A stretch of DNA of 48,310 nt from an uncultured Saprospiraceae bacterium (lineage in GTDB: Bacteria > Bacteroidota > Bacteroidia > Chitinophagales > Saprospiraceae), in NCBI GenBank assembly GCA_938015805.1, contig CALLXF010000013.1:1-48310 (forward strand), written 5' to 3'. The notes beneath the pieces were generated by a model. That model saw nothing but the letters and a program-made list of their open reading frames with translations. It searched no databases and was not told the DNA's origin. Shown here piece by piece: positions 34,120 to 42,926 of this stretch (its first letter is position 1; every line of letters starts with the position of its first letter). Position numbers and translations under genes: made by a program.

Positions 34120-35607
34120 TTAATTTTTATACTTAGCGTGTTTAACAGAAAAATAAAATATCGTTCCATATCCTACCATTAGCAATGCATGGAAAATAAG
34201 AAACATCTTATTATGGTTTACTAAACCAGCGACAATAGCAAATAAAAAATAAAGAGAAAGTAGTCCTTCCATTATGGTGGTCGTACTTAGCTTATTAGAT
34301 GCATAGAGCGTATTCTTGTAAGTATCCTTTTTCTTTAAAATATTAAACTTAGGAGTTCTAATAAAAGCAGATTTTTTACCTAACCATCCTTGTATAACGG
34401 CAATAGAATTGTGCAAAGAAAGTCCCATCGATAAGGATAAGAAAATAGGGAACAAAAAGATAAATTTTGAAACCAATTTTATGGTGCTTTCTTCTTTCCA
34501 TTCTGACAAGACATTTGCCTGATAGTAAACCATCGACAGTGTTATTAAGCTTATCAGAAAAATTACCAAGAAGTTAGTATTAAATTCTAATGGATTTATT
34601 AAAAATAATAAAGGAACACTAAATATACCTAACGTAAAAATAAAAAGGAATACACTACTGGAAAGTAAGTGTACCGTACCATGTATTTTCTGACCAAGAG
34701 GAATGGATGATTTCCAGATCGTGGGTAAAATCTTTCTGGCGGTCTCTGCTCCTCCTTTCATCCATCTAAACTGTTGCGATTTTAGCCCGTTCATTTCTGC
34801 AGGTAATTCAGCAGGAGCCCCTATATGTTCTAAGAAGTTAATTTTCCATCCTTTTAACTGAGCTCTATAGCTTAAGTCTAGATCCTCTGTAAGCGTATCC
34901 GCTTCCCATCCTCCTGCATCAGTTATGGTTTCTTTACGCCATATACCAGCTGTTCCATTAAATTGTAGAAGATAGTTTCCATATTCCCTTCCTTGTTGTT
35001 CGACGCTAAAGTGCACATTTAACTGGAATGCTTGTAACTTTGTAAGGATCGAGTAATCTTGGTTTATATGTTCCCAGCGAGTTTGTACAACCCCTACTTT
35101 AGGATCTTTAAATTCCTGAATCGTCCTTTTTAGAAAATCTATATTAGGTAAAAAATCTGCATCAAAGATGGCAATAAATTCGCCTCGAGCATTTTTAGTA
35201 GCTTCTTTTAAAGCTCCAGCTTTATAACCAGTTCTATCTGTTCTTGTGATCAGTTCTATATTAAAGCCTTTGTTTTTATATTCTGTAACTTTCTTTTCGC
35301 TCAATTGTACTGTAGCATCGGTACTATCATCGAGGACTTGTATTTCTAGTTTCTCTTTTGGGTAGTCGAGTCGAGTTATATTATCTAATAACCTCTCAAC
35401 GACATACATTTCATTAAAAATCGGTAATTGTATTGTTATGTATGGGAGATCTTGATCAAGGATTCCTTCATTTACAAGTTCTCCTTTTCCAAAAATTTGA
35501 TTTCTCTTATAAACTATTAATAGATGGAACTGCATTAGACAAAAGAATGTCACATAGACTAATGCTATTACATAAATGCCTCCCACAATATATACAGCCG
35601 CTCCCAT
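34120..35607 (-). CDS. Membrane GT2 glycosyltransferase, cellulose-synthase-like
   Basis: 495 residues. One N-terminal helix (about 5-28) precedes the GT-A catalytic domain with PYITIQLPIFNEMYVVERLL, AIFDADFLP (DxD), LTEDLDLSYRAQ and QQFRWMKGG (QxxRW-type motif). Four to five helices fill the C-terminal third. This layout marks processive or lipid-directed family 2 transferases, often annotated as cellulose synthase-like in Bacteroidota. No BcsB, PilZ or other cellulose genes are near, so cellulose itself is unlikely. It overlaps the previous gene by 1 nt. Confidence 0.85.
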   Translation of the reverse strand: MGAAVYIVGGIYVIALVYVTFFCLMQFHLLIVYKRNQIFGKGELVNEGILDQDLPYITIQLPIFNEMYVVERLLDNITRLDYPKEKLEIQVLDDSTDATVQLSEKKVTEYKNKGFNIELITRTDRTGYKAGALKEATKNARGEFIAIFDADFLPNIDFLKRTIQEFKDPKVGVVQTRWEHINQDYSILTKLQAFQLNVHFSVEQQGREYGNYLLQFNGTAGIWRKETITDAGGWEADTLTEDLDLSYRAQLKGWKINFLEHIGAPAELPAEMNGLKSQQFRWMKGGAETARKILPTIWKSSIPLGQKIHGTVHLLSSSVFLFIFTLGIFSVPLLFLINPLEFNTNFLVIFLISLITLSMVYYQANVLSEWKEESTIKLVSKFIFLFPIFLSLSMGLSLHNSIAVIQGWLGKKSAFIRTPKFNILKKKDTYKNTLYASNKLSTTTIMEGLLSLYFLFAIVAGLVNHNKMFLIFHALLMVGYGTIFYFSVKHAKYKN

Positions 35608-36305
35608 TAAATTAATTTAAAAATAGTCCATAATATTTTATGTCCAGCAAGAATAGTCCCTTTTATAGTACCAGAAACCTTAGATACACCTATTCTTTTA
35701 CGATAACGTACAGGAACTTCCACACATTTTAAGCCATGCTTTGCTGCTTTTACTTGCATTTCTACTGTCCACCCAAAATCTTTATCTTGCATCCGGAGTG
35801 CTAGTAATTGCTGATATTTTATAGCTCTAAAAGGTCCTAAATCAGAGAACTCGTATTTATAAATCAATTTTATCAAAGTTGTTGCTAACCAGTTTCCAAA
35901 TATCTGTTGAGGCATCATAGATCCTTTTTCAAGGTTTCCTTTAGATCTGGATCCTATAACTAGGTCATGATTATCATTTATTATAGGCTTAACCAGAGAT
36001 ATTAATTCCTCTGGATAATCAGAATAGTCTCCGTCTAGAAATACCACGATGTCCGGAGGTGTTTGATTTTTGGCGATGTATTCCATCCCTTTTAAACAAG
36101 CATTCCCATAGCCCTTTAAAGGTTGATCTTGAACATTGGCTCCAGCCAAAATAGAAACCTCTCTCGTACGATCTGTACTCGCGTTATTACATACTAAAAT
36201 GTCTCTAACTATATCTTTAGGAATATCATTTATTACACTAACAATAGAGTCCTCTTCGTTATAAGCAGGTATAATGACATCGATGATAACATTCTCTAAA
36301 GACAT
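35607..36305 (-). CDS. GT2 polyprenyl-phosphate sugar synthase, dolichol-phosphate mannose synthase-like
   Basis: 232 residues, a single GT-A domain: DVIIPAYNEEDSIVSVI, VCNNASTDRT, VVFLDGDYSDYPEE (DxD), VIGSRSKGN, and a C-terminal VPVRYRKRIGVSKVSG. There is no C-terminal membrane domain, as in short DPM1-type enzymes. It should move a sugar from a nucleotide to a polyprenyl phosphate on the cytoplasmic face. It is the first gene of an operon with a cellulose-synthase-like enzyme and a GT-C enzyme. A perfect -7 box lies 26 nt upstream. Confidence 0.88.
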   Translation of the reverse strand: MSLENVIIDVIIPAYNEEDSIVSVINDIPKDIVRDILVCNNASTDRTREVSILAGANVQDQPLKGYGNACLKGMEYIAKNQTPPDIVVFLDGDYSDYPEELISLVKPIINDNHDLVIGSRSKGNLEKGSMMPQQIFGNWLATTLIKLIYKYEFSDLGPFRAIKYQQLLALRMQDKDFGWTVEMQVKAAKHGLKCVEVPVRYRKRIGVSKVSGTIKGTILAGHKILWTIFKLI

Positions 36306-36330
36306 GTAGTGTTTTGAAAAATTAGCTTTT

Positions 36331-36338
36331 CAAAAGTA
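36331..36338 (-). promoter_or_regulatory. TAnnTTTG -7 box for the three-gene glycosyltransferase operon
   Basis: The minus strand reads TACTTTTG, a perfect -7 match, 26 nt before the first ATG (36305). Confidence 0.5.
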
Positions 36339-36382
36339 GTACATTAGCGAAGATTATCGGTGTTATAATAAAGACATTTAAA

Positions 36383-37888
36383 TTGGAAAAATCATTAACT
36401 AATTTTTTATCTGCAATATCTACAATAGCTTTCTGTCTAGTATTGGTTTTTATGGTTTCTTGCAGAAATGATAACTACGTTGAAGGTTCAGTTGATTTTA
36501 GTTTTTCGGAGGATACATTACGGTTTGATACTGTTTTTACGGAGTTAGGTTCTGCCACTAGATGGGTTAAAATTTTTAATCCTTTATCCGATGCAGTGTT
36601 AATAGAATCGATGCAGATGGCAAATGAGAATTCGTTTTTTAGGATGAATATTAACGGAAATTCCTCTAAGGTTATTACTGATGTAGAGATACCAGGAGGA
36701 GATAGTATATATGTTTTTATTGAGGTTACTATCGATCCTGACAATCCATTATCTGTTTCTCCATTTATTATAGAAGATGATTTAATAATTAACAGAGAGG
36801 GTGATAATCAGCTTGTCCATCTTGAAGCCTTTGGTCAAAATGCAAATTATATTCCAGACCGTTTTTCTGCTGGTTCTATTTCTTTTGACTTATGTCAATC
36901 AGGAAATATACTGTGGAATGATCTTAAACCTTATGTGGTGTATGGGATCTTAGTCATAGAAGGTTGTACACTTGAGCTGGCTCCTGGAACTCGAGTATAT
37001 GTGCATGGTGGGATCGTAAATGATCCTGATAGCGGTCCATACAGTGATGGGAATATAACAATCGGGCCTAATGGTTCTATCAAATCTATGGGCACATTAC
37101 AAGATACGGTTGTTTTCCAGGGCGATCGATTAGAAGCCCCTTTTGCAGATATATCAGGACAGTGGTCGGGGTTAAGATTGTTTAATGAGAGTAAGAACAA
37201 TACTTTTAGTTATACGACGATAAAAAATTCTATCCTGGGTCTCAGGGTAGATTCATTAGCTGAGGTTAGTATAGATCATTGTAAGATTTATAATACTTCG
37301 AGTGTAGGATTGCTGGGTGTTCATGCGACGATTGCAGCTAGTAATACCCTGATCCACTCTAATGCTGGAGTAGGGTTGCAGTGTATCTATGGAGGTAATT
37401 ATGATTTTGATTATTGTACAGTAGCATCATACGGTAATGATATGGAAGCCGTTAATTTTAGAAACTATTTATGTCGAGGTTTTAATTGTGAGTTTGTGGA
37501 TGTAAACCCATTAAACCTCACAGTAGATAACTGCATTTTTACTGGCTCTCAATCTGAGGAGTTAGTTCTTGATGATATATCGTCATTGGGAATAGAAACA
37601 CCTTTTAATTATCGATTTAGAAATACACTGGTGCGGGTCGACAGTCTCTTAGAATCGGAATTATTTAGTGATTTCCTGATACAGTGCGAAAACTGTATAA
37701 ACTATAATACCTCAACAAATGATACCTTGTTTGTAAGTATCGATGATAATTTATTTCAACTAGATACCTCGTCAGTAGCAGAGGAAAGAGGATTAAACTT
37801 ATCTGCAGAAGGTTTTACGGATGATTTACTCGGAAATCCTAGAGATCCTATTTTACCTGATATGGGATGTTACGAATTCCAAAAATAA
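36383..37888 (+). CDS. Lipoprotein with right-handed beta-helix domain
   Basis: 501 residues from a TTG start. The lipobox MVSC ends the signal (Cys near residue 27). Residues about 40-150 look like an Ig-type domain (DTVFTELGSATRWVKIFNPLSDAVLIESM). From about 175 a parallel beta-helix begins, visible as repeated short turns such as GTRVYVHGGIVND, FSYTTIKNSILGLRV, VSIDHCKIYNTSSVGL and LTVDNCIFTGSQSEEL. The C-terminal LLGNPRDPILPDMGCYEFQ is a common end of Bacteroidota beta-helix proteins (parallel beta-helix, choice-of-anchor type). It is probably a surface protein; whether it binds or cleaves a polysaccharide is not evident. Confidence 0.82.
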   Translation: MEKSLTNFLSAISTIAFCLVLVFMVSCRNDNYVEGSVDFSFSEDTLRFDTVFTELGSATRWVKIFNPLSDAVLIESMQMANENSFFRMNINGNSSKVITDVEIPGGDSIYVFIEVTIDPDNPLSVSPFIIEDDLIINREGDNQLVHLEAFGQNANYIPDRFSAGSISFDLCQSGNILWNDLKPYVVYGILVIEGCTLELAPGTRVYVHGGIVNDPDSGPYSDGNITIGPNGSIKSMGTLQDTVVFQGDRLEAPFADISGQWSGLRLFNESKNNTFSYTTIKNSILGLRVDSLAEVSIDHCKIYNTSSVGLLGVHATIAASNTLIHSNAGVGLQCIYGGNYDFDYCTVASYGNDMEAVNFRNYLCRGFNCEFVDVNPLNLTVDNCIFTGSQSEELVLDDISSLGIETPFNYRFRNTLVRVDSLLESELFSDFLIQCENCINYNTSTNDTLFVSIDDNLFQLDTSSVAEERGLNLSAEGFTDDLLGNPRDPILPDMGCYEFQK

Positions 37889-37975
37889 CAGGACACTCCT
37901 CCTCTGAGTCTTAATTCTAACTACCCAACAATTTGGATTATATTAGCAAGTATCTAATGTAAATTATTTTAGCAT

Positions 37976-38548
37976 TTGTCAAAAAGAGAATCATATAGTG
38001 ATAAGGAAATAGTTACCCGACTAAAGTCTGGTGGAAGAGGTTTTGAGGAAATTGCGGACTACCTATTCCGAGAATACCTAGGTTATATTCCGACACTCAA
38101 AAACAAGTTATTTCTTTCTGTGCCCGATTTGCAAGATGCTTACAGTGATGCCTTAGTGAGACTGATTACTCAGATAAGGTCAGGTAAGTTTAAAGGGGAG
38201 AGTAAATTGTCTAGTTACTTCTATTCTATTTTTTATAATGCTGCAGTTGACGTTTCTAGAAAGAATACGTCTTATAAAAATATCGAGACGGAAGAACTGT
38301 TTGAGGTTTCTGCCAAAGAAAGAGATCTTTTTAAAATGATAGAGACTAATAATGACATTAGCCATTTAATGTCCTACATGTCTGAGATAGGCGAAAATTG
38401 TAAAAGAATTTTACTAGACTGGGGGTATTACGGTTATTCCATGGAAGAGATTGCAACTAGATCACGATTAAGTAATGCAGAGAGTGCCCGTAGTATGAAA
38501 TATAAATGCTTAAAAAAATTAAAAGAGATTATCTCTAATTCTAAATGA
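37976..38548 (+). CDS. ECF-type RNA polymerase sigma factor
   Basis: 190 residues from TTG 37976. An in-frame TAG at 37970-37972 and the lack of a nearby ATG make the TTG the only sensible start. Region 2 is at about 45-100 (LQDAYSDALVRLITQI, SYFYSIFYNAAVDVSRKN), and region 4 at about 135-190 (NCKRILLDWGYYGYSMEEIATRSRLSNAESARSMKYKCLKKLKEI), a helix-turn-helix for the -35 element. It opens a tight operon: the next gene starts 4 nt after its stop. The neighbour looks like its membrane anti-sigma factor. Confidence 0.9.
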   Translation: MSKRESYSDKEIVTRLKSGGRGFEEIADYLFREYLGYIPTLKNKLFLSVPDLQDAYSDALVRLITQIRSGKFKGESKLSSYFYSIFYNAAVDVSRKNTSYKNIETEELFEVSAKERDLFKMIETNNDISHLMSYMSEIGENCKRILLDWGYYGYSMEEIATRSRLSNAESARSMKYKCLKKLKEIISNSK

Positions 38549-38552
38549 TAGA

Positions 38553-39332
38553 ATGCAACAAGAGGAAGTAAAATATTATCTGGACTTGATCGATAAATCC
38601 TTAGAGGGAAAACTATCTACTACGGAAGAATCAAAATTAAAATCTGAGCTAGGAAAAAGTGAAATTCTAAAAGAAATAGCAGAGGAGCATGTTTTGGCTA
38701 GAGCCAATATTAGAGTTGCTGGCGAAAAAGAACTTAAGAAAAAATTTGGCAGTAAATTCCATTCTTTAAATAATTTGGAATCAAAGACATTACAAGAGAC
38801 CAAGACTTTTACACCTTATTATTTTTTTGCATTTCTGCTCATTGCTCTGATTATGGGAGCTATGTATCTTATAAAGCAATTTGACAATGCTAAAATTCCG
38901 ATGGTTCAAGAGATGGCGAGTGTAGAGGATCCCTCATATGATTTATTTAGATCATCGGATTCTTCTGGTATGGCAGTTGCATGGGATAAGGCCGTTGAGT
39001 TTTTCGTAGCTAAAGATTATACCGCTACAATACAAACTCTAAAAAGTATAGATCAGGATACTACTTTTATCTATCAGCATTCGGGTAAGATGGCCCTTAT
39101 AAAAGGGGTTTCCTTTATGAGGCTAAATAACTACTCAGATGCAGAAAAAGGATTATTGGCTATAGCCAATGATAACCCTTATTATGACCAGGCAGAATGG
39201 TTTCTAGCGTTAAATTACTTTTACAGTAATCAGCATGCAAAGGCAATCAGCGTATTCACTAAAATAAAAAATAACCAAAATCATTTTAAAGCAACTTCAG
39301 CCTCTAAATATTTAGAATTTTTAAATAACTAA
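38553..39332 (+). CDS. Single-pass membrane protein with anti-sigma-like N-terminus and periplasmic TPRs
   Basis: 259 residues. Residues 1-70 are cytoplasmic and helical (YLDLIDKSLEGKLSTTEESKLKSELGKSEILKEIAEEHVLARANI), resembling the non-zinc anti-sigma domains common in Bacteroidota. One helix spans about 88-110 (YYFFAFLLIALIMGAMYLI). The periplasmic part contains TPR-like repeats from about 150 (AVEFFVAKDYTATIQTLKSI, SFMRLNNYSDAEKGLLAI, LALNYFYSNQHAKAISVF). Between sigma factor and TPR-CHAT gene with 4- and 3-nt gaps, it is the likely membrane anti-sigma factor and possible target of the CHAT protease. That function is inference. Confidence 0.8.
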   Translation: MQQEEVKYYLDLIDKSLEGKLSTTEESKLKSELGKSEILKEIAEEHVLARANIRVAGEKELKKKFGSKFHSLNNLESKTLQETKTFTPYYFFAFLLIALIMGAMYLIKQFDNAKIPMVQEMASVEDPSYDLFRSSDSSGMAVAWDKAVEFFVAKDYTATIQTLKSIDQDTTFIYQHSGKMALIKGVSFMRLNNYSDAEKGLLAIANDNPYYDQAEWFLALNYFYSNQHAKAISVFTKIKNNQNHFKATSASKYLEFLNN

Positions 39333-39335
39333 TAA

Positions 39336-42300
39336 ATGAGAGTGCTATGGGCATTGCTAATATGTATAACCTTTTACACAGGTAATGCTCAGTGTTATGT
39401 AAAAGGAATATCTTCCCAAGAAATAGATGATTTACAGTCTGATTTTGTAGACTCCAAATTAAGATATGATTTTGATGGTGCTAGAGAAAAATTAGAGATT
39501 CTTACAAAATATTGGTCAGGAGTTATTCGTGAAAAAAATCCTGCGACCTCAGAACGGCAAAATTTTTTCTACTGTAAAATTCAGAAAAACTATAAACGGT
39601 TTTATCCAGAATTTAGTAATTCAGCATTTTTAGATTCTTTACTAAGTCTAAATAAAGAAATACAAAAAACACTACCTCAGGATAATGCTATTTGGGGACT
39701 TTATTATTCTAAAATAGCTTCATTAAACAGTAGCTCTTCTAACCCGGAGATGGCCAAAGAATACTACGTAAAAGCGATCAAAGTACTGGACTTACATAAA
39801 GATAGATTAGATGATAAATTATGGGTGCAGTTAAGATTAGCCTCACTCGAATTAAAATTAGGTAATAAGGAAAAGGCATTGAGGATGTACAACCTGGTTG
39901 TAGAAGGAAGAGAGCAGATGCAGCCAGTAGATTCTATAGCCCTGGCTTATGCATATTATGATTTAGGAAGATATTATGAGCGTATTGCAGATTACAAAAC
40001 CAATGCTTTTTATTGGGATGCAGCTTCTGATATCATTTACAATCACTATGGACAAGAAAATAAATTTTATTGGTTTATTCAACGAGCAAGAGGACTTAAC
40101 TTTAATAATAACTCGGAGTATGAAAAAGCACTAAATACATTCCTGTTTTTAGATCAAAAATTAAGTAATAGTAGTGACGATATTTTTGTAATCGGAAATA
40201 ACCAAAAACTGATTGCTAATTGCTATATAAAATTAAACGAGTTAGATAAAGCGTCCGGAATGCTTAAGGCTATAATTGAGAGTTATACTTCTCATAATCA
40301 AACTGCAGGCTTAACGAGTATTTATAATGACCTTTCATTAGTTACTAAATCGTATGTAGAGAAAATTGATCTACTAAATAAGGCGATCGCTAATTGCAAA
40401 GAGGATAAATATTGTGGTCCTCAAAACGAAGCGATTGCTTATAAAAACCTAGCTATAGAATATCGGAAATCGGGAGACATAATAAAGGGTCTAAATTATT
40501 TAGAAAAAGCTTTAGAAATAGAATTGACCCATAAGGATAAATATTCGATGAAGTCTTCTTATACTTATAATGCTCTTTCTACTGTATATGACGAATTAGG
40601 AAATGATACTGGGGCTCTCCAATATGCTATTAAGGCTTTAGAAGCTCATCAAGGTGAATCTAAAAATGATCTTCAGAGAACAGCTTTTTTACAATCTAAT
40701 TTGGCCTATTTCTATATTAAGGATAATCAAGTGGAAAAGGCTGAGAACTTATTGGCGAAAGCCATAAATAATATAGATAAAGTTCCTGCAGCCACCTATG
40801 ATAATAAGGCAAATGTATACAGCCAGCTTTCTTACTTACATAAAGTAAATCAGGATTATAGTACATCAATGTTTTTTAATAATAAAAGCTTGAAGGCTTA
40901 TGCTACTTGGAAAGGTAAACGTTCGGAATTTTACTCTAGAAGATTAAATCAAAAAGCCGCAATTTTTCTAAAATTAGGTGAGCCAGATTCTAGTAGAATA
41001 GTATTAAAGCAAGGGTATCAGAATGTAGGCTTAGGAGAAATCGAAAATAAAGTAATTAATACCTCAGAGATTCCACAAGACTATTTATGGTTAGCATTCA
41101 AGACATTGAATGACAATATGGAAATAGAAACGGAACTAGACTCACTTCAGGTAAGTGCTGTTTTAGCGAATAAAATAAAAACAGGATGTTATTTAATCGA
41201 TGATTTACGAAGGTCTCATTATTTTGAAGTCTCCGAGCAAAATTTTATAAAATCTACAGCTGCTTTTTTAAATCGATCAATAGATCTACTTTATTTTTCC
41301 TACAATAGAAACCCTAATGAAAATATTCTGGCTTTAATCTTTAAATGTATCGAAAAAAGTAAATCTATAGCGATTAATCGGGCCTTTGAAAGATCCCAAA
41401 TGATTATGGAAAAAGGGGTCCCTTTGGATCTAGTGAAAAAAGAAAAACAAACGATTTCTGAGTACGAGCAATCCTTTAAAAAGTATACTGATTTAAATGA
41501 AGAAGGAAATTTAGAGCAAGCCTCTAGAGAATCAAAGATCATGTTTTCATTACAGGAACAAAAGGATCATTTTTTGGATTCTTTACGTCAAACTTATCCC
41601 GAATATTATAAGAGAAGGTATTCCCAGAATTTAATCGATTTAAAAGCAATGGAACAAATTGCTAAGGAGCAAAATCGAGGATTTTTGCAGTATCACTGGA
41701 CAGAAAAAGAGCTATATAAATTTTTTATACTACCTAATAGAACGGTTGTTTCGAAATTAGAAAATAAAGAAATACTTAACCTTTTAGATAGTTTAAATAC
41801 GGCTCTTATTTATGGAAGTGCTAACAAGAATGAAAAAAAGTTTACACATAACCTGGACTTATTTAAGCGATACTCTCATTTAGTATATGGTAAAGTGATC
41901 GGCAATTCTATCTCTGATAATCTACCTTTTAATATTACGATTATACCCGACGGAAAACTGAATGGATTGTCTTTTGATGTATTGTTAGAGCATGATAGTT
42001 TCAGAAATATATCCTACAGCTCATTGCCTTATTTAATTAAAAAGCATTCTATAAGTTATGTAGGATCAGCATCGCAATTTGCCATACTTCAGGATTTTAG
42101 AATATCTAATAATGGTTCTAACTATATAGGGTTTGCACCTTCTTATAATGGAGGCCACCAAGAAAATAGAAGTATAGCCACTAGTAACCTATTGTATAAT
42201 GTTAGAGAAGTAGAACTGGCGAGTGTTTATTTTAAAGGAGATCAATTTTTAGGAGAAGAGGCTACAGAAACTCGATTTAAAGATTTGATCTCTGATTATA

Positions 42301-42839
42301 ATATAGCTCATTTAGCCTTGCATGGAATAGTAAATTATTCTTTTCCTCTAAACTCTTATTTACAATTTGTGCCGGAAGATAGCATACATGATGGGCGACT
42401 TTATCTTCATGAAATCATAGAACTAGAAATAACAAATGGTCTGATGGTACTAAGTGCATGCGAAACGAATAATGGAGAAGAAGTAAAAGGAGAAGGTTTA
42501 TTAGGGATTTCTAGAGCATTCCAGATTGCTTCTTGCCCTAATATTTTAGTTAGTAACTGGTTAGTAGATGATAAGTCTGCGAGTCAGTTAATGCAGCCGT
42601 TTTTTCAAGAAATTGCATCAGGAGAGTCGCCTGCTTATGCACTAAGAACAGCAAAATTGGATTTTCTAAACTCGAGTGCTTTGGTTAATACGCATCCTTC
42701 TTATTGGGCATCATTTTCTTTTCACGGAAATCCTAATTATGTATTTACGTCTCAGACTTTAGGAACTAAAAATGTAATTTACTTGATAACAGCTTTAGTT
42801 ATTTTTCTACTTCTTTACTTTGTCCAAAAGAAATTTTGA
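39336..42839 (+). CDS. Large exported TPR-CHAT (caspase-like) protein
   Basis: 1167 residues. The signal peptide covers about 1-18 (MRVLWALLICITFYTGNAQ). TPR repeats fill about 110-560, for example EMAKEYYVKAIKVLD, DIIKGLNYLEKALEIE and DTGALQYAIKALEAH. A helical linker follows at about 640-780. The CHAT domain (C14-like caspase clan) occupies about 830-1135, with the catalytic pair H996 in HLALHGIV and C1042 in LSACETNNG, followed by GLLGISRAFQIASCPNILVSNW. A C-terminal helix (about 1145-1163) should anchor it, so the protease would sit in the periplasm. The start is 3 nt after the putative anti-sigma gene. Substrate unknown. Confidence 0.88.
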   Translation: MRVLWALLICITFYTGNAQCYVKGISSQEIDDLQSDFVDSKLRYDFDGAREKLEILTKYWSGVIREKNPATSERQNFFYCKIQKNYKRFYPEFSNSAFLDSLLSLNKEIQKTLPQDNAIWGLYYSKIASLNSSSSNPEMAKEYYVKAIKVLDLHKDRLDDKLWVQLRLASLELKLGNKEKALRMYNLVVEGREQMQPVDSIALAYAYYDLGRYYERIADYKTNAFYWDAASDIIYNHYGQENKFYWFIQRARGLNFNNNSEYEKALNTFLFLDQKLSNSSDDIFVIGNNQKLIANCYIKLNELDKASGMLKAIIESYTSHNQTAGLTSIYNDLSLVTKSYVEKIDLLNKAIANCKEDKYCGPQNEAIAYKNLAIEYRKSGDIIKGLNYLEKALEIELTHKDKYSMKSSYTYNALSTVYDELGNDTGALQYAIKALEAHQGESKNDLQRTAFLQSNLAYFYIKDNQVEKAENLLAKAINNIDKVPAATYDNKANVYSQLSYLHKVNQDYSTSMFFNNKSLKAYATWKGKRSEFYSRRLNQKAAIFLKLGEPDSSRIVLKQGYQNVGLGEIENKVINTSEIPQDYLWLAFKTLNDNMEIETELDSLQVSAVLANKIKTGCYLIDDLRRSHYFEVSEQNFIKSTAAFLNRSIDLLYFSYNRNPNENILALIFKCIEKSKSIAINRAFERSQMIMEKGVPLDLVKKEKQTISEYEQSFKKYTDLNEEGNLEQASRESKIMFSLQEQKDHFLDSLRQTYPEYYKRRYSQNLIDLKAMEQIAKEQNRGFLQYHWTEKELYKFFILPNRTVVSKLENKEILNLLDSLNTALIYGSANKNEKKFTHNLDLFKRYSHLVYGKVIGNSISDNLPFNITIIPDGKLNGLSFDVLLEHDSFRNISYSSLPYLIKKHSISYVGSASQFAILQDFRISNNGSNYIGFAPSYNGGHQENRSIATSNLLYNVREVELASVYFKGDQFLGEEATETRFKDLISDYNIAHLALHGIVNYSFPLNSYLQFVPEDSIHDGRLYLHEIIELEITNGLMVLSACETNNGEEVKGEGLLGISRAFQIASCPNILVSNWLVDDKSASQLMQPFFQEIASGESPAYALRTAKLDFLNSSALVNTHPSYWASFSFHGNPNYVFTSQTLGTKNVIYLITALVIFLLLYFVQKKF

Positions 42840-42926
42840 TTTTCTAGTTCACGTTTATCTCAGTTTTACGTCTTATGTAGTTATTAAATCCTACTTGGAA
42901 ATACTTAACTAAAAAATTATTTGACT

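Noticed and set aside
34120-35607. Bacterial cellulose synthase BcsA
   Set aside because: No PilZ domain, no bcsB or bcsC neighbour, and the protein is shorter than BcsA. Only the general GT2 motifs are shared.
39336-42839. TPR-CHAT gene as part of a type III-E CRISPR system
   Set aside because: No repeat array, no cas7-11-like gene and no Csx30 or Csx31 recognisable in the window. The protein also has a signal peptide, unlike the cytoplasmic Csx29.
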